Part shown: positions 1-9,302 of the stretch, in pieces
How the letters are laid out: each line of letters opens with the position of its first letter
How positions within the stretch are numbered: the stretch's first letter is position 1
Source of the DNA: Prevotella sp. P5-50
GTDB lineage: Bacteria > Bacteroidota > Bacteroidia > Bacteroidales > Bacteroidaceae
Reading direction: 5' to 3'
Length of the DNA stretch: 64,000 nt
Assembly: GCF_002251295.1 (NCBI RefSeq)
Contig: NZ_NPJA01000021.1
Coordinates: forward strand, 21,269 to 85,268
Notes under the pieces: generated by a model
What the model was told of the DNA's origin: nothing
Databases searched by the model: none
The model's input: only the letters and a program-made list of their open reading frames with translations
Translations under genes and position numbers: made by a program

Positions 1-1
1 G

Positions 2-1696
2 GCAGGATCGCGTAAGTTCTTGCGACTCATCAAAGAGAAACAATACGATGAGGCTGTTGCCATTGCCCGCAAACAAGTGGAGGATGGGGCCTTGGTCATT
101 GACGTCAATATGGACGATGGACTGCTTGATGCGAAGAGCGAAATGGTCAATTTCCTCAATCGCATTGCGTCAGAGCCCGATATTGCTGCAGTTCCTGTGA
201 TGATCGACTCTTCAGATTGGCAGGTGATTACTGCCGGACTGCAATGTGTACAGGGTAAATCCATCGTCAACTCCATTTCGCTGAAAGAAGGAGAAGAGGT
301 GTTTATACGCCATGCACAGGACGTCAAACGCTATGGGGCGGCAGTTGTGGTGATGTGCTTCGATGAACAAGGTCAAGCGACCAGTTTTGAGCGACGTATT
401 GAGATTGCAGAGCGGTCATATCGTATTCTTACAGAACGTGTTGGATTTAATCCGCTCGATATAATCTTCGACCCTAATATTCTGGCTGTGGCAACAGGTA
501 TGGAAGAACATGACAGTTATGCGCTCGACTTCATCCGTGCTGCCGAATGGATCAGGAAAAACCTTCCTGGTGCCCATGTGAGCGGGGGTGTCAGCAATCT
601 CTCTTTCTCCTTCCGTGGAAATAATTACATCCGCGAAGCCATGCATGCGGTATTCCTCTATCATGCCATTCAACGGGGAATGGATTTCGGTATTGTCAAT
701 CCTGCCACGAAAGTGCTCTATTCCGATATTCCTGCCGATGAACTGAAGGTTATTGAGGATGTGATTCTTAATCGTCATGCAGGAGCTGCCGATGAACTCA
801 CGCAGTTGGCAAACAAACTCTTGGAACAACAACAGGCCCTCAAAGCACAGACACCTGCTGATGCCGCAACAAACCAACGCAAAGAACAATGGCGTGAAGG
901 GAATGTGGAAAGTAGGTTGCAACAGGCGTTGATAAAAGGTGTGGGCGACTATCTTGCCTCTGATCTGGAAGAAGCACTGCAACAGTACGCACGTGCGGTA
1001 GAGATCATCGAAGGACCGCTAATGGCGGGTATGAATGAGGTGGGACGACTCTTCGGACAAGGCAAGATGTTTCTGCCACAGGTGGTAAAAACTGCACGAA
1101 CCATGAAACAGGCTGTGCAGATTCTACAACCCTATATCGAACAAGAGAAGGGCGATAGCGACCGTAAGGCAGGAAAAGTATTGTTAGCTACGGTCAAAGG
1201 CGACGTTCATGATATTGGTAAGAATATCGTAGCGGTCGTCATGGCTTGTAATGGTTATGATATTGTAGATATGGGTGTCATGGTTCCTGCCGAACAGATT
1301 GTGGCGAAAGCCATAGAAGAGGGCGTCGATATGATAGGACTCTCAGGACTGATAACACCCAGTCTGGAAGAGATGGTCAACGTGGCGCGTGAAATGCAAC
1401 GTGCAGGACTTCATATCCCGATCATGATAGGTGGAGCCACAACGAGCGAACTCCATGTGGCATTGAAGATTGCACCCGTCTATGGAGGCCCTGTGGTGTG
1501 GATGAAGGATGCTTCGCAAAACGCAACCGTTGCTGCCCGCTTGATGAGCGAAACCGAAAAGACTCAGATCGTCAACGGACTTGACGAGCGTTACCAACAC
1601 CTGCGCGACGATTATCAACAACAACAGCAACAACTGCTTTCGCTCGACGAAGCGCGTAGTCAGAAAAAAGATTTCTTTAATGATACTGCACAATGA
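2..1696 (+). CDS. metH: Methionine synthase, B12-dependent, C-terminal part (5' end outside window), lacking the reactivation domain
   Basis: Transfers the methyl group of 5-methyltetrahydrofolate to homocysteine through cobalamin, in the cytoplasm. The open frame runs in from the left edge (in-frame codons start at base 2), so the 5' part is missing. Visible order: pterin-binding domain (starts near TGSRKF-like AGSRKFLRL), a helical cap domain near residues 300-370, then the B12-binding domain with the DVHDIGKN motif; His near fragment residue 403 is the expected cobalt ligand. After the B12 domain comes only a short Gln-rich linker ending [10 protein letters not shown], exactly where E. coli MetH enters its roughly 330-residue AdoMet-binding reactivation domain, which is absent. 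The stop overlaps the next ATG by 4 bases (ATGA), so the two genes are probably co-translated. Family assignment is secure. Confidence 0.95.
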   Translation, partial: AGSRKFLRLIKEKQYDEAVAIARKQVEDGALVIDVNMDDGLLDAKSEMVNFLNRIASEPDIAAVPVMIDSSDWQVITAGLQCVQGKSIVNSISLKEGEEVFIRHAQDVKRYGAAVVVMCFDEQGQATSFERRIEIAERSYRILTERVGFNPLDIIFDPNILAVATGMEEHDSYALDFIRAAEWIRKNLPGAHVSGGVSNLSFSFRGNNYIREAMHAVFLYHAIQRGMDFGIVNPATKVLYSDIPADELKVIEDVILNRHAGAADELTQLANKLLEQQQALKAQTPADAATNQRKEQWREGNVESRLQQALIKGVGDYLASDLEEALQQYARAVEIIEGPLMAGMNEVGRLFGQGKMFLPQVVKTARTMKQAVQILQPYIEQEKGDSDRKAGKVLLATVKGDVHDIGKNIVAVVMACNGYDIVDMGVMVPAEQIVAKAIEEGVDMIGLSGLITPSLEEMVNVAREMQRAGLHIPIMIGGATTSELHVALKIAPVYGGPVVWMKDASQNATVAARLMSETEKTQIVNGLDERYQHLRDDYQQQQQQLLSLDEARSQKKDFFNDTAQ

Positions 1697-3210
1697 GCAA
1701 TATGAGAAAAAACATTATCCTCCTCGGCATCATGTGTATGCTGATATCTTTAGGACTGTCGGCACAGTCTGTAAAACGTGAATTCCGTGGCGCATGGATT
1801 CAATGTGTCAACGGACAGTTTCAAGGCATGGGAACGCAACAGATGCAGAAAACACTTGCCTACCAACTGGATGAACTGCAGAAAGATGGTGCCAACGCCA
1901 TTATATTTCAAGTTCGTCCAGCATGTGATGCACTCTACGAAAGCAGCATAGAGCCATGGAGTCATTTTCTGACAGGAGTACAGGGAAAAGCACCTGTGCC
2001 TTATTGGGATCCTTTGCAATGGATGATTGATGAATGTCATAAGCGGGGCATGGAACTCCATGCCTGGATCAACCCATATCGTGCCAAGACTAAGTCGTCT
2101 TACATGTTGGCTTCAAACCATATCGTGACAAAACATCCAGAATGGAGCTTTCGCTATGACGGATTAGTGGTGATGAATCCTGCTCTTCAGGAGAATCGTG
2201 ATTATATCTGTAAAGTAGTTGAGGACATCGTGAAACGTTACGATATCGACGGACTTCATATCGATGACTATTTCTATCCTTATCCTGTGGCAGGAGTGGA
2301 TATTCCTGATGACGCACAGTATAAGGCTGATCCCCAAGGCTTCAGCAATCGTGGTGATTGGCGACGCTATCAGGTTGACCTGTTGATAGAGCAACTCAAC
2401 ACAACGATCCATCGGGTCAAGCCATGGGTGAAATTTGGAGTGAGTCCTTTCGGCATCTATCGTAATAAAGCGAACGACCCAGAAGGAAGCCGTACACGCG
2501 GTCTTCAAAACTATGATGATCTCTATGCCGATGTCATCAAATGGATAGACAACGGATGGGTTGATTATACAGTTCCACAGCTGTATTGGCAGATTGGTCA
2601 TCCTGCGGCTGATTATGCCGAACTCGTGAAATGGTGGAATGATCATGCCGCTGCGCGTCCGCTATTTATCGGCGAGGATGTGGAGCGTACCGTGAAGTTT
2701 CCTGACCCGGAACAACCCAGTCGCAATCAGTTGCCTGCCAAGATGAAATATCATGCAGAATTGCCTGGAATACAAGGTACGGTGTTGTGGTATGCGAAAG
2801 CTGCCGTAGATAATGTTGGCAACTATGGCACCAATCTTCGACAGGTGTATTGGAAGAAACCCGCACTTCAACCCCTTATGCCCCATCTGTGTGATAAGGC
2901 TCCTAAAAAGGTACGTAAACTCAAACCTTTACGTATTGCCAACCAGCAGGTGCTTTTCTGGACACCACCCAAGGGTAAGGCATGGCAGAATGAGGCTGTA
3001 CGCTATGTGGTATATCACTTTGCAAAAGGCGAACCGGTCAATCTCGATGATGCCTCACATATCGTTTGCATCACAGCTGATTGTCATCATGAGATTGTTG
3101 GAGAACCAGGACGATATGTCTATTATGTAACGGCACTCAACAGACTTGCTAACGAGAGCCGTCCCGTAAAAGCTAAAGTTACGGTGAAAGAGAAAGAACC
3201 TCAGAGCTAA
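1693..3210 (+). CDS. Secreted glycoside hydrolase family 10-like (GHL10/DUF187) protein
   Basis: A 505-residue protein with an N-terminal signal peptide (hydrophobic stretch [17 protein letters not shown]). It matches the GHL10 family (PF02638, YngK-like): the start REFRGAWIQ, the TIM-barrel strand IIFQVRP, the [10 protein letters not shown] segment and [11 protein letters not shown] with paired acidic residues are typical. The last roughly 90 residues look like a fibronectin-type beta domain. It probably acts on glycans in the periplasm or outside the cell; the substrate cannot be read from the sequence. The start overlaps the metH stop (ATGA); an alternative ATG lies 9 bases downstream. The stop codon lies inside the loop of a hairpin (3191-3228). 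Confidence 0.85.
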   Translation: MSNMRKNIILLGIMCMLISLGLSAQSVKREFRGAWIQCVNGQFQGMGTQQMQKTLAYQLDELQKDGANAIIFQVRPACDALYESSIEPWSHFLTGVQGKAPVPYWDPLQWMIDECHKRGMELHAWINPYRAKTKSSYMLASNHIVTKHPEWSFRYDGLVVMNPALQENRDYICKVVEDIVKRYDIDGLHIDDYFYPYPVAGVDIPDDAQYKADPQGFSNRGDWRRYQVDLLIEQLNTTIHRVKPWVKFGVSPFGIYRNKANDPEGSRTRGLQNYDDLYADVIKWIDNGWVDYTVPQLYWQIGHPAADYAELVKWWNDHAAARPLFIGEDVERTVKFPDPEQPSRNQLPAKMKYHAELPGIQGTVLWYAKAAVDNVGNYGTNLRQVYWKKPALQPLMPHLCDKAPKKVRKLKPLRIANQQVLFWTPPKGKAWQNEAVRYVVYHFAKGEPVNLDDASHIVCITADCHHEIVGEPGRYVYYVTALNRLANESRPVKAKVTVKEKEPQS

Positions 3211-3228
3211 CGCGCTTTGGTTCTTTCT
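3191..3228 (+). terminator. Hairpin terminator containing the stop of the GHL10 gene
   Basis: AGAAAGAACC (3191-3200) pairs with GGTTCTTTCT (3219-3228). The gene's TAA (3208-3210) lies in the loop. The downstream run is only moderately T-rich, so strength is uncertain. Confidence 0.5.
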
Positions 3229-3285
3229 TTCGCTTGTACCAAGGTACTTTCGTTCGGGAATAAAAAAAGAAAACGTGTTTTTCTT

Positions 3286-3316
3286 TTTGTATTCCGCTCA
3301 CTTATTCGTACCTTTG
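3286..3316 (+). promoter_or_regulatory. Bacteroidetes-type promoter for the nucleotidyltransferase gene
   Basis: TTTG at 3286-3289, 19 bases, then TACCTTTG at 3309-3316. This fits the Bacteroidetes -33/-7 consensus (TTTG, TAnnTTTG) and lies about 35 bases upstream of the ATG at 3351. Confidence 0.7.
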
Positions 3317-3350
3317 CAGAAAAATATAATCTATCAGAATTAACAGAATT

Positions 3351-4292
3351 ATGAAACCTACATTATTCTTATTGGCTGCCGGAATGGGAAGTCGTTACGG
3401 CGGACTCAAACAACTTGACGGACTGGGACCTAATGGTGAAACCATTATGGACTATAGTATCTATGATGCCATACAAGCCGGATTTGGCAAAATCGTATGG
3501 GTAATCAGAAAAGACTTTGAAGAGCAGTTCCGTACACAGATTCTTGCTAAGTATCAACATAAGGTTCCATGCGAACTCTGCTTCCAGGCACTTGACGCAT
3601 TACCCGAAGGCTTTAGCGTTCCAGAAGGACGACAGAAACCATGGGGTACCAATCATGCCGTACTGATGGGTAAGGATGTTATCAAAGAACCATTCTGTGT
3701 CATCAACTGCGATGACTTCTATAATCGCGACGCCTTTATGGTCATCGGAAAGTTCCTTAGCGAACTGCCTGAAGGTGCTAAAAACCAGTATGCTATGGTT
3801 GGATTCCGCGTAGGAAACACCCTGAGCGAGAATGGTACCGTAGCACGCGGCATCTGCTCTACCGATGCAGAAGGACATCTGACAACCGTTGTTGAACGTA
3901 CCGAGATTGTACGTTGCGCAGAAGATGGTTCAAATGCCGGTGCAGTAACAGAAGCCATCCGCTATAAGGATGAAAATGGTAAATGGATTGAAGTAGCAGA
4001 CAATACTCCTGTGTCAATGAACATGTGGGGCTTCACTCCCGACTATTTCAACTATTCACAGGATGAGTTTAAAGCATTCCTCTCAGATCCGAAGAACATA
4101 GAAAATCTGAAGGCAGAATTTTTCATTCCATTGATGGTCAACAAACTCATCAACGAGAAGACTGCTACCGTTAAGGTACTAGACACCACCTCTAAGTGGT
4201 TTGGAGTGACCTACGCAGCCGACCGTGAAGATACCGTGAAGAGAATTAAGAAACTGGTAAATGAAGGTGTCTATCCTAACAAATTGTTTTGA
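3351..4292 (+). CDS. Sugar-phosphate nucleotidyltransferase family protein
   Basis: 313 residues with an N-terminal NTP-transferase Rossmann fold. The first strand and phosphate loop read LFLLAAGMGSRYGGLKQLD, a close variant of the LAAGxGxRxxPxTxxxPK signature, and the FCVINCDDFY strand carries the metal-binding Asp pair. Such enzymes load NTPs onto sugar phosphates for cell wall, capsule or cofactor synthesis; the sugar cannot be assigned. It has its own promoter and its stop overlaps the start of the DHH phosphoesterase (TGATG), so the two are likely co-translated. Confidence 0.8.
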   Translation: MKPTLFLLAAGMGSRYGGLKQLDGLGPNGETIMDYSIYDAIQAGFGKIVWVIRKDFEEQFRTQILAKYQHKVPCELCFQALDALPEGFSVPEGRQKPWGTNHAVLMGKDVIKEPFCVINCDDFYNRDAFMVIGKFLSELPEGAKNQYAMVGFRVGNTLSENGTVARGICSTDAEGHLTTVVERTEIVRCAEDGSNAGAVTEAIRYKDENGKWIEVADNTPVSMNMWGFTPDYFNYSQDEFKAFLSDPKNIENLKAEFFIPLMVNKLINEKTATVKVLDTTSKWFGVTYAADREDTVKRIKKLVNEGVYPNKLF

Positions 4293-5326
4293 TGCTGAAT
4301 AACATTATGACTGAAGGGGAGTGCAGTAAACTGCGCTCCCTTATACATCATGCCAACAACATCGTTTTATGCTGTCATGTCAGTCCTGATGGTGACGCCA
4401 TAGGTTCGGTATTGGGAATGGCAGAAGTTCTCAAGTGCATGGGCAAGGAACCCGTAATGGTGGTACCTGACCAGTTTCCAGACTATCTGCAATGGTTGCC
4501 TAATACCGAAAAGATAGTACGCTACGATAAGCGAAGCGATTATGTCGATATGGTGTTGAAAATAGCTGACCTTGTAATCTGTCTCGATTTCAACGCTCTG
4601 TCTCGTACCGACGATATGGAAGCCGCCCTGGAGGCATGTACTGCACCCCGTGTACTCATAGACCATCATCTCAACCCCAGCATAGCGTGTCAGGTCTGCG
4701 TGTCCCATCCCAATATGTCATCTGCCAGCGAACTTGTGTTCCGTGTGGCTTGGCAGTTGGGACTGTTTGAACAGCTCGGACGCCATTTTGCAACAGCCGT
4801 CTATTGTGGCATGATGACAGATACAGGAGGGTTTACTTTCAACTCCAACTCGCCTGAGACATTTTATATCATCAGCCAACTCCTGACCAAGCACATCAAT
4901 AAGGATAAGATTTATCGTAATGTCTATCATAATTACAGCGAGTCGCGCCTGCGCCTTGTAGGCCATGTGTTGTGCAATCGCCTCGTGGTTGATGCTAAGC
5001 GTCACGCTGCCTATTACACCCTCACGCGTGAAGACCAAAAAAACTTCAACTTCATTAAAGGAGATGCGGAGGGAATTGTTAATATGCCATTGCAAATTAA
5101 AGGATTACGACTTTCTATCTCGCTTCGAGAAGATACTGAGAAACCCAATCTCGTTATGGTAAGCCTTCGCTCGGTTGATGATTTCCCATGCAACTTGATG
5201 GCTGCCGACTTTTTCAACGGGGGAGGACACCTCAATGCCTCAGGTGGCAAGTTGCATTGCACCATAGAAGAGGCCGTGAAAGTGGTGGAAAGAGCTTTTT
5301 TGGCATACGAAGACAAGTTAAAGTAG
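4292..5326 (+). CDS. nrnA: DHH/DHHA1 phosphoesterase (NrnA-like oligoribonuclease / pAp phosphatase)
   Basis: 344 residues. The N-terminal DHH domain shows CHVSPDGDAIGS (metal-binding His/Asp), CLDFNALSR, and the name-giving LIDHHLNP. The C-terminal DHHA1 domain ends with GGGHLNASGG, the RNA-binding glycine-rich motif. NrnA-type enzymes degrade short oligoribonucleotides and dephosphorylate 3'-phosphoadenosine 5'-phosphate in the cytoplasm. I chose the ATG at 4292, which overlaps the preceding TGA; an in-frame TTG lies one codon earlier and another ATG 15 bases later. Confidence 0.88.
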   Translation: MLNNIMTEGECSKLRSLIHHANNIVLCCHVSPDGDAIGSVLGMAEVLKCMGKEPVMVVPDQFPDYLQWLPNTEKIVRYDKRSDYVDMVLKIADLVICLDFNALSRTDDMEAALEACTAPRVLIDHHLNPSIACQVCVSHPNMSSASELVFRVAWQLGLFEQLGRHFATAVYCGMMTDTGGFTFNSNSPETFYIISQLLTKHINKDKIYRNVYHNYSESRLRLVGHVLCNRLVVDAKRHAAYYTLTREDQKNFNFIKGDAEGIVNMPLQIKGLRLSISLREDTEKPNLVMVSLRSVDDFPCNLMAADFFNGGGHLNASGGKLHCTIEEAVKVVERAFLAYEDKLK

Positions 5327-5358
5327 TCTAAACGTGACAATAATTGCGGAATAATTCG

Positions 5359-5366
5359 TAATTTTG
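5359..5366 (+). promoter_or_regulatory. Candidate -7 box for the DUF4827 gene
   Basis: TAATTTTG fits TAnnTTTG and lies about 30 bases upstream of the ATG. No clear TTTG occurs at the expected distance upstream. Confidence 0.4.
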
Positions 5367-5396
5367 TGCCGATAAACCCAATAGTAACAACAAAGA

Positions 5397-6059
5397 ATGA
5401 AAAAAACATCCTATCTGATGCTACTGGCGATGGTCGTATCGCTCTTTGCAGCTTGTAACGACTATGAAACCTATAGCGACTTGAAAAAGAAGGAACGACA
5501 GGCTATCAGCAAATTTCTTGTCGATTCGGCTATCAACGTCATTAGTGAAAAACAGTTTGAAGAACAAGGACAAACCACTGATCTTAAGAAAAATCAATAT
5601 GTGTTGCTCGACAAGAGTGGCGTCTATATGCAGATTATCCGTAAAGGCTGCGGACAGCAGGTAGAGAGTGGAAAAACCGTCAACGTGCTCTGTCGCTTCT
5701 CTGAAACAAATATCCTGACCGACTCTATGCTCATCCGCAACGATATAGTAGGAACCATCTATATGAATGGTCAGTATATCGACGTGTCACAGTATGTGGA
5801 TAAGATGACCGTACAGCGCAATGGAAGCACCTTCCAGGCATCCTTCGTTTCGGGCATGATGCAACTCTACCACGGCACATCTTCCGTACCCTCCGGATGG
5901 CTTGTCCCCTTGCTTTATATCAACGTAGGACGCCCCCTCCAGGAAGGTGACGAGATTGCTAAGGTGAAACTTATCGTACCCCATTCACAAGGCACACAGA
6001 CTGCCAGTCAGTCGGTTTATCCTGCCTTTTACGTCATTACCTATCAACGAGACAATTAA
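5397..6059 (+). CDS. DUF4827-type lipoprotein with FKBP-like fold
   Basis: 220 residues. A lipoprotein signal peptide ends in the lipobox LFAAC (Cys about residue 20), so the protein is anchored in a membrane, probably facing the periplasm. The rest resembles DUF4827, a Bacteroidetes family related to FKBP peptidyl-prolyl isomerases: the paired strands around VYMQIIRKGCGQ, GKTVNVLCRF and the end YPAFYVITYQ match the fold. Isomerase activity is not established for this family. It sits 25 bases before glmM and may be co-transcribed with it. Confidence 0.65.
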   Translation: MKKTSYLMLLAMVVSLFAACNDYETYSDLKKKERQAISKFLVDSAINVISEKQFEEQGQTTDLKKNQYVLLDKSGVYMQIIRKGCGQQVESGKTVNVLCRFSETNILTDSMLIRNDIVGTIYMNGQYIDVSQYVDKMTVQRNGSTFQASFVSGMMQLYHGTSSVPSGWLVPLLYINVGRPLQEGDEIAKVKLIVPHSQGTQTASQSVYPAFYVITYQRDN

Positions 6060-6084
6060 AATCACACTAATATAAACCAACATC

Positions 6085-7500
6085 ATGACACTCATCAAGT
6101 CTATCTCTGGTATCCGTGGAACTATAGGAGGTCCCACAGGCGATACGCTTAATCCTCTTGACATTGTAAAGTTCACAACGGCTTATGCCCAGTTCATCAA
6201 AAAGCAGGGCAATAATGGTGCTAAAGCCGATTTCAACAACCATCGTCCAACCATCGTCGTAGGACGTGACGCTCGCATGTCGGGAGTAATGGTCGATAAT
6301 GTGGTTTGTGGCACACTCATCGGTATGGGATTCGATGTGGTCAATATCGGTCTCGCCACTACACCTACCACAGAACTGGCTGTAAGCATGCTCGGTGCCG
6401 ATGGTGGTATCATCATTACCGCCTCACATAATCCACGCCAGTGGAACGCCCTCAAATTGCTCAACAGCAATGGAGAGTTTCTTACCGCTGCCGATGGCGC
6501 TGAAGTGTTGGCAACGGCAGAAAGTGAGTGCTTCGATTATGCCGATGTAGATCACCTCGGTCATTATATCAATTGCGACGAAGCCGACAGTTGGCACATA
6601 GAAGAAGTACTTGGACTTGACCTCGTAGATCAGGAAGCTATCAAAAAGGCTGGCTTCAAAGTATGTGTCGATACTATCAATAGCGTAGGAGGCATCATTC
6701 TCCCTAAACTCCTTGATGAGCTGGGAGTGGAATACACCATACTTAATGGCGAACCTACAGGTGATTTCGCCCATAACCCCGAACCCCTGGAGAAAAACCT
6801 TCAAGGCATCATGGACGAGATGAAAACCGGTAAATACGACCTCGGTATTGTTGTTGACCCCGATGTTGACCGCCTCGCCTTCATCTGTGAAGATGGTCGT
6901 ATGTTTGGCGAAGAATACACGCTCGTCAGCGTGGCAGACTACGTCCTGTCGAAGACCAAAGGCAATACCGTCAGCAACCTGTCATCCACTCGTGCCCTGC
7001 GCGATGTCACAGAGCGTCATGGAGGAACTTATTACGCATCAGCCGTAGGCGAAGTAAACGTGACTACCAAGATGAAGGAAGTAGATGCTGTTATTGGTGG
7101 CGAAGGAAACGGTGGAGTCATCTATCCCGAATGTCATTACGGTCGTGATGCCCTTGTAGGCATAGCCCTCTTCCTTACCTCTCTTGCCCAGAAAGGCTGT
7201 AAGGTTAGCGAACTGCGTGCTCAGTTCCCCGACTATCAGATAGCCAAGAATCGCATCGACCTCACTCCTGATACCGATGTTGACGCCATCCTCGTCAAGG
7301 TGAAGCAGATGTTCTCTGCCGACGCCACAGCCCATGTTAACGATATCGACGGTGTGAAGATTGATTTCCCCACCAAATGGGTACATCTGCGTAAGTCCAA
7401 TACCGAGCCTATCATCCGGGTGTATAGTGAAGCCCCAACCATGGAAGAGGCTGACGAAATCGGCAAGAAGCTCATGCAGGTTGTATATGATATGCAATAA
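6085..7500 (+). CDS. glmM: Phosphoglucosamine mutase
   Basis: 471 residues, alpha-D-phosphohexomutase superfamily. Interconverts glucosamine-6-phosphate and glucosamine-1-phosphate for UDP-GlcNAc and peptidoglycan. Visible motifs: SISGIRG at the N-terminus, the catalytic phosphoserine loop TASHNPRQWNALK, the magnesium loop DPDVDRLAF with three Asp, the sugar-binding GEGNGG loop, and the C-terminal phosphate-binding RKSNTEPIIR. A phosphomannomutase role is possible because these families overlap, but GlmM is the usual assignment in this phylum. A strong hairpin terminator follows. glmS, the preceding pathway step, lies far away at 32.3 kb. Confidence 0.88.
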   Translation: MTLIKSISGIRGTIGGPTGDTLNPLDIVKFTTAYAQFIKKQGNNGAKADFNNHRPTIVVGRDARMSGVMVDNVVCGTLIGMGFDVVNIGLATTPTTELAVSMLGADGGIIITASHNPRQWNALKLLNSNGEFLTAADGAEVLATAESECFDYADVDHLGHYINCDEADSWHIEEVLGLDLVDQEAIKKAGFKVCVDTINSVGGIILPKLLDELGVEYTILNGEPTGDFAHNPEPLEKNLQGIMDEMKTGKYDLGIVVDPDVDRLAFICEDGRMFGEEYTLVSVADYVLSKTKGNTVSNLSSTRALRDVTERHGGTYYASAVGEVNVTTKMKEVDAVIGGEGNGGVIYPECHYGRDALVGIALFLTSLAQKGCKVSELRAQFPDYQIAKNRIDLTPDTDVDAILVKVKQMFSADATAHVNDIDGVKIDFPTKWVHLRKSNTEPIIRVYSEAPTMEEADEIGKKLMQVVYDMQ

Positions 7501-7524
7501 GCAATAGCATGCAACAATATAGAG

Positions 7525-7560
7525 TAGGAGAGAAGCATCGTTTCTCTCCTATTTATTTTT
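7525..7560 (+). terminator. Rho-independent terminator after glmM
   Basis: TAGGAGAGAA (7525-7534) and TTCTCTCCTA (7542-7551) form a 10-bp stem with a 7-base loop, followed by a T-rich run. Confidence 0.85.
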
Positions 7561-7605
7561 GCAAGTTCCCTCCCATTTAATGGCGCACCCGACAAACCAG
7601 GGGGA

Positions 7606-8590
7606 TTAAGCATATAGCTTTGTAAGTCTGAAAAGAAAGAACTTTATATCCGTTACTCCCCTTGAAGCAGCTCTAAACGCCTTAATTTTAGCATTGAATG
7701 ACTCTGCAAAAGCATTAGTTGCCCTGTTGACAAAGAAGTTCAAGACTTCATCATAATGCTCGTAAAGCGTGGCGGCAATAACATTGAAACTCTTAAAGAC
7801 AGAGTCGTCCACTTTGTTATACCAGCGTGCAAGCGAGAGTCTTGCAGCATCTTTGACGGTATTCTTGGAAAATATCATTCTTAATGAATATGCGTAAGCG
7901 AATATGCTTCTTTAAGATCAGGATATGTTTCAAAGAGCACCTCAGCTCTTTGTCTCTGACTTTCTGTCCATTTGTCGGCAGATTTGAAAAGCAAATATCT
8001 GCTGCGAGCCAACAACTGCTTGTGGTGTCACCGTTTGCAAGCACAATTGGAGTGTATGCTTCACCCAAACATTTGGCCTCTTCCCTGGTGTCCGTGTCTG
8101 CTTGAATAGCGTCCCATCTATGCGCGATGCGCATCTCCTGCAAGGCATCACATGCAAGTTTCTGTATATGAAAGCGGTCTATGGTACGCATTGCATTCGG
8201 GAAACAGCGTCTGGCTATAAGTCGCATGGAATTCGACATGTCCATTGTTATCTCCTTAACCATCAGTCTCTTGTCCTCATCAATGCGCATAAGTGCTTCC
8301 GTGACAACATCTGCCGCCACACCTTTTACAATAGCAATGATGGTACCTTTACCCCCATGTGAAGATCTGTTGCTTACTATCGTGTACAGTTCACCGTTGC
8401 TTGGAGCCGTTTCGTCAATGCAGATGCTTTCACCTATGTTTTCGGGAAAGACAAGCCAGTCTTCTGCATGCGATAGTTCGGACCATTCGCGATAGCCGCT
8501 GAGCACTTCCTTGTATTGCTTTTCAAACGTATACCCGTTTATGTGATAATAGTGGTCAAGCGAACGGGAGGTCGTAGGAATCGTCTCCAT
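7606..8590 (-). pseudogene. ISAon1/ISL3-family transposase, broken by two frameshifts
   Basis: DDE transposase of the ISL3 family. The first frame (from ATG 8590, with AAAAGGAG just upstream) reads intact to ...LANGDTT near 8022. Loss of one A in a short A run then moves the coding sense to a second frame, which encodes QLLARSRYLLFKSADKW and then VLFETYPDLKEAYSLTH. A second shift near 7886-7892 moves it to a third frame, which carries LRMIFSKNTVKDAARLS through to LTKLYA and a TAA at 7606. The three pieces together give a normal ISL3 C-terminus, so the gene is recently inactivated rather than eroded. It starts 35 bases inside the end of the upstream short ORF. Confidence 0.85.
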
Positions 8591-8936
8591 ACACTCCTTT
8601 TAAAAAAGCCGCAAACTCCTTGGAGTAGCGGGTTCCTTCAGCCTTCAGCTCATAAGAGTCGGAGAAGTATCGGTTATTCTGCTTGTCGTACCATTTGCGT
8701 CTTCTGACGATTAGATCAACACCTTTGTCGCGGATCGGGAAGTCACGTATAGTTACGGCCTCACAGAACCCTTTGAATTCAATCTCCGGGTTCTCTTTAT
8801 ATTCAGCCATAACCGATTCGTCAAGATAGATGCGAATAAGGGATGCCTCTTCTTCTACACGTACTACTTCAAAATTTGAAAGTATCTCTGATGGCAGTAT
8901 CAACTGTGCCGATGTTAATAATCCTTGATTGTTCAT
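8556..8936 (-). CDS. ISAon1-type N-terminal region protein
   Basis: 126 residues, intact. It matches in position and character the short protein that precedes the main transposase in ISAon1-type elements and is thought to supply the N-terminal DNA-binding part. It contains an IVRRRKWYD segment typical of the ISL3 N-terminal region. Its end overlaps the transposase start by 35 bases in another frame, suggesting translational coupling. It is the only intact gene left in the element. Confidence 0.7.
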   Translation of the reverse strand: MNNQGLLTSAQLILPSEILSNFEVVRVEEEASLIRIYLDESVMAEYKENPEIEFKGFCEAVTIRDFPIRDKGVDLIVRRRKWYDKQNNRYFSDSYELKAEGTRYSKEFAAFLKGVYGDDSYDLPFA

Positions 8937-9037
8937 GGTGCAAAGATATAAATTTTCTGTAGAATCAAAAAGCTTTCCCCCTAGGTTTATCGGGTGAGCC
9001 GTAATCCGTGTGGGCCATTAATCGGGTAGGTGAGATA

Positions 9038-9075
9038 CAAAAAAAAAGAGAGAAAAATAATATTTTTCTCTCTTT
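9038..9075 (-). terminator. Terminator of the tRNA-Lys transcript
   Basis: On the minus strand AAAGAGAGAAAAATA pairs with the following TATTTTTCTCTCTTT and runs into a long T tract, directly after the tRNA 3' end. Confidence 0.8.
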
Positions 9076-9076
9076 G

Positions 9077-9149
9077 TACGCCTGCAGGGGTTCGAACCCT
9101 GGACACCCTGATTAAGAGTCAGGTGCTCTACCAACTGAGCTACAAGCGC
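9077..9149 (-). tRNA. tRNA-Lys (anticodon CTT)
   Basis: Read on the minus strand it folds as a 73-nt tRNA. The acceptor stem is GCGCTTG with CAGGCGT (two G-U pairs). The D arm contains AGCTCAGTTGGTAGAGC. The anticodon stem CCTGA/TCAGG encloses the loop CTCTTAA, giving CTT, which reads AAG. The T arm is CAGGG-TTCGAAC-CCCTG. The discriminator is A and CCA is not encoded. Confidence 0.95.
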
Positions 9150-9171
9150 GTTGTTTTCTTGTTTGCGGTTG

Positions 9172-9203
9172 CAAAGGTACGACGTTTTTTTTTCCCCACC
9201 AAA
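9172..9203 (-). promoter_or_regulatory. Promoter of tRNA-Lys
   Basis: Minus-strand TTTG (9203-9200), 20 bases, then TACCTTTG (9179-9172), about 23 bases before the mature tRNA 5' end. Matches the Bacteroidetes consensus. Confidence 0.8.
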
Positions 9204-9302
9204 CTTTTTTGAGTTTTTTTTTGAAAAAACATAAAAAAAGCCTCAAATTCATCATTTGAAGCCCTTTTCCACCATTTTATTTGGTGTTCTATTCGTTTCT
9301 TT

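Larger units (their letters stand above)
7582..9000 (-). mobile_element. ISAon1-type (ISL3 family) insertion sequence, decayed
   Basis: About 1.42 kb. The left end GGCGCACCCGACAAACC (from 7582) matches the inverted right end GGCTCACCCGATAAACC (read down from 9000) at 15 of 17 positions, and both continue into a run of five G. Two minus-strand genes lie inside: a short N-terminal protein and a frameshifted transposase. The 8-base flanks (7574-7581 and 9001-9008) are not identical, so no target duplication is visible, which fits an old insertion or later rearrangement. Confidence 0.85.

Noticed and set aside
8560..8610. T TTA AAA slippery-like heptamer before the ISAon1 transposase as a programmed -1 frameshift
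   Set aside because: The downstream frame is +1, not -1, relative to the first gene. A good ribosome site (AAAAGGAG) before its own ATG explains expression.
9001..9030. Target-site duplication of the ISAon1-type element
   Set aside because: The 8-base flanks differ. A partial match of TTAATGGC-like sequence on both sides is too short and offset to call.
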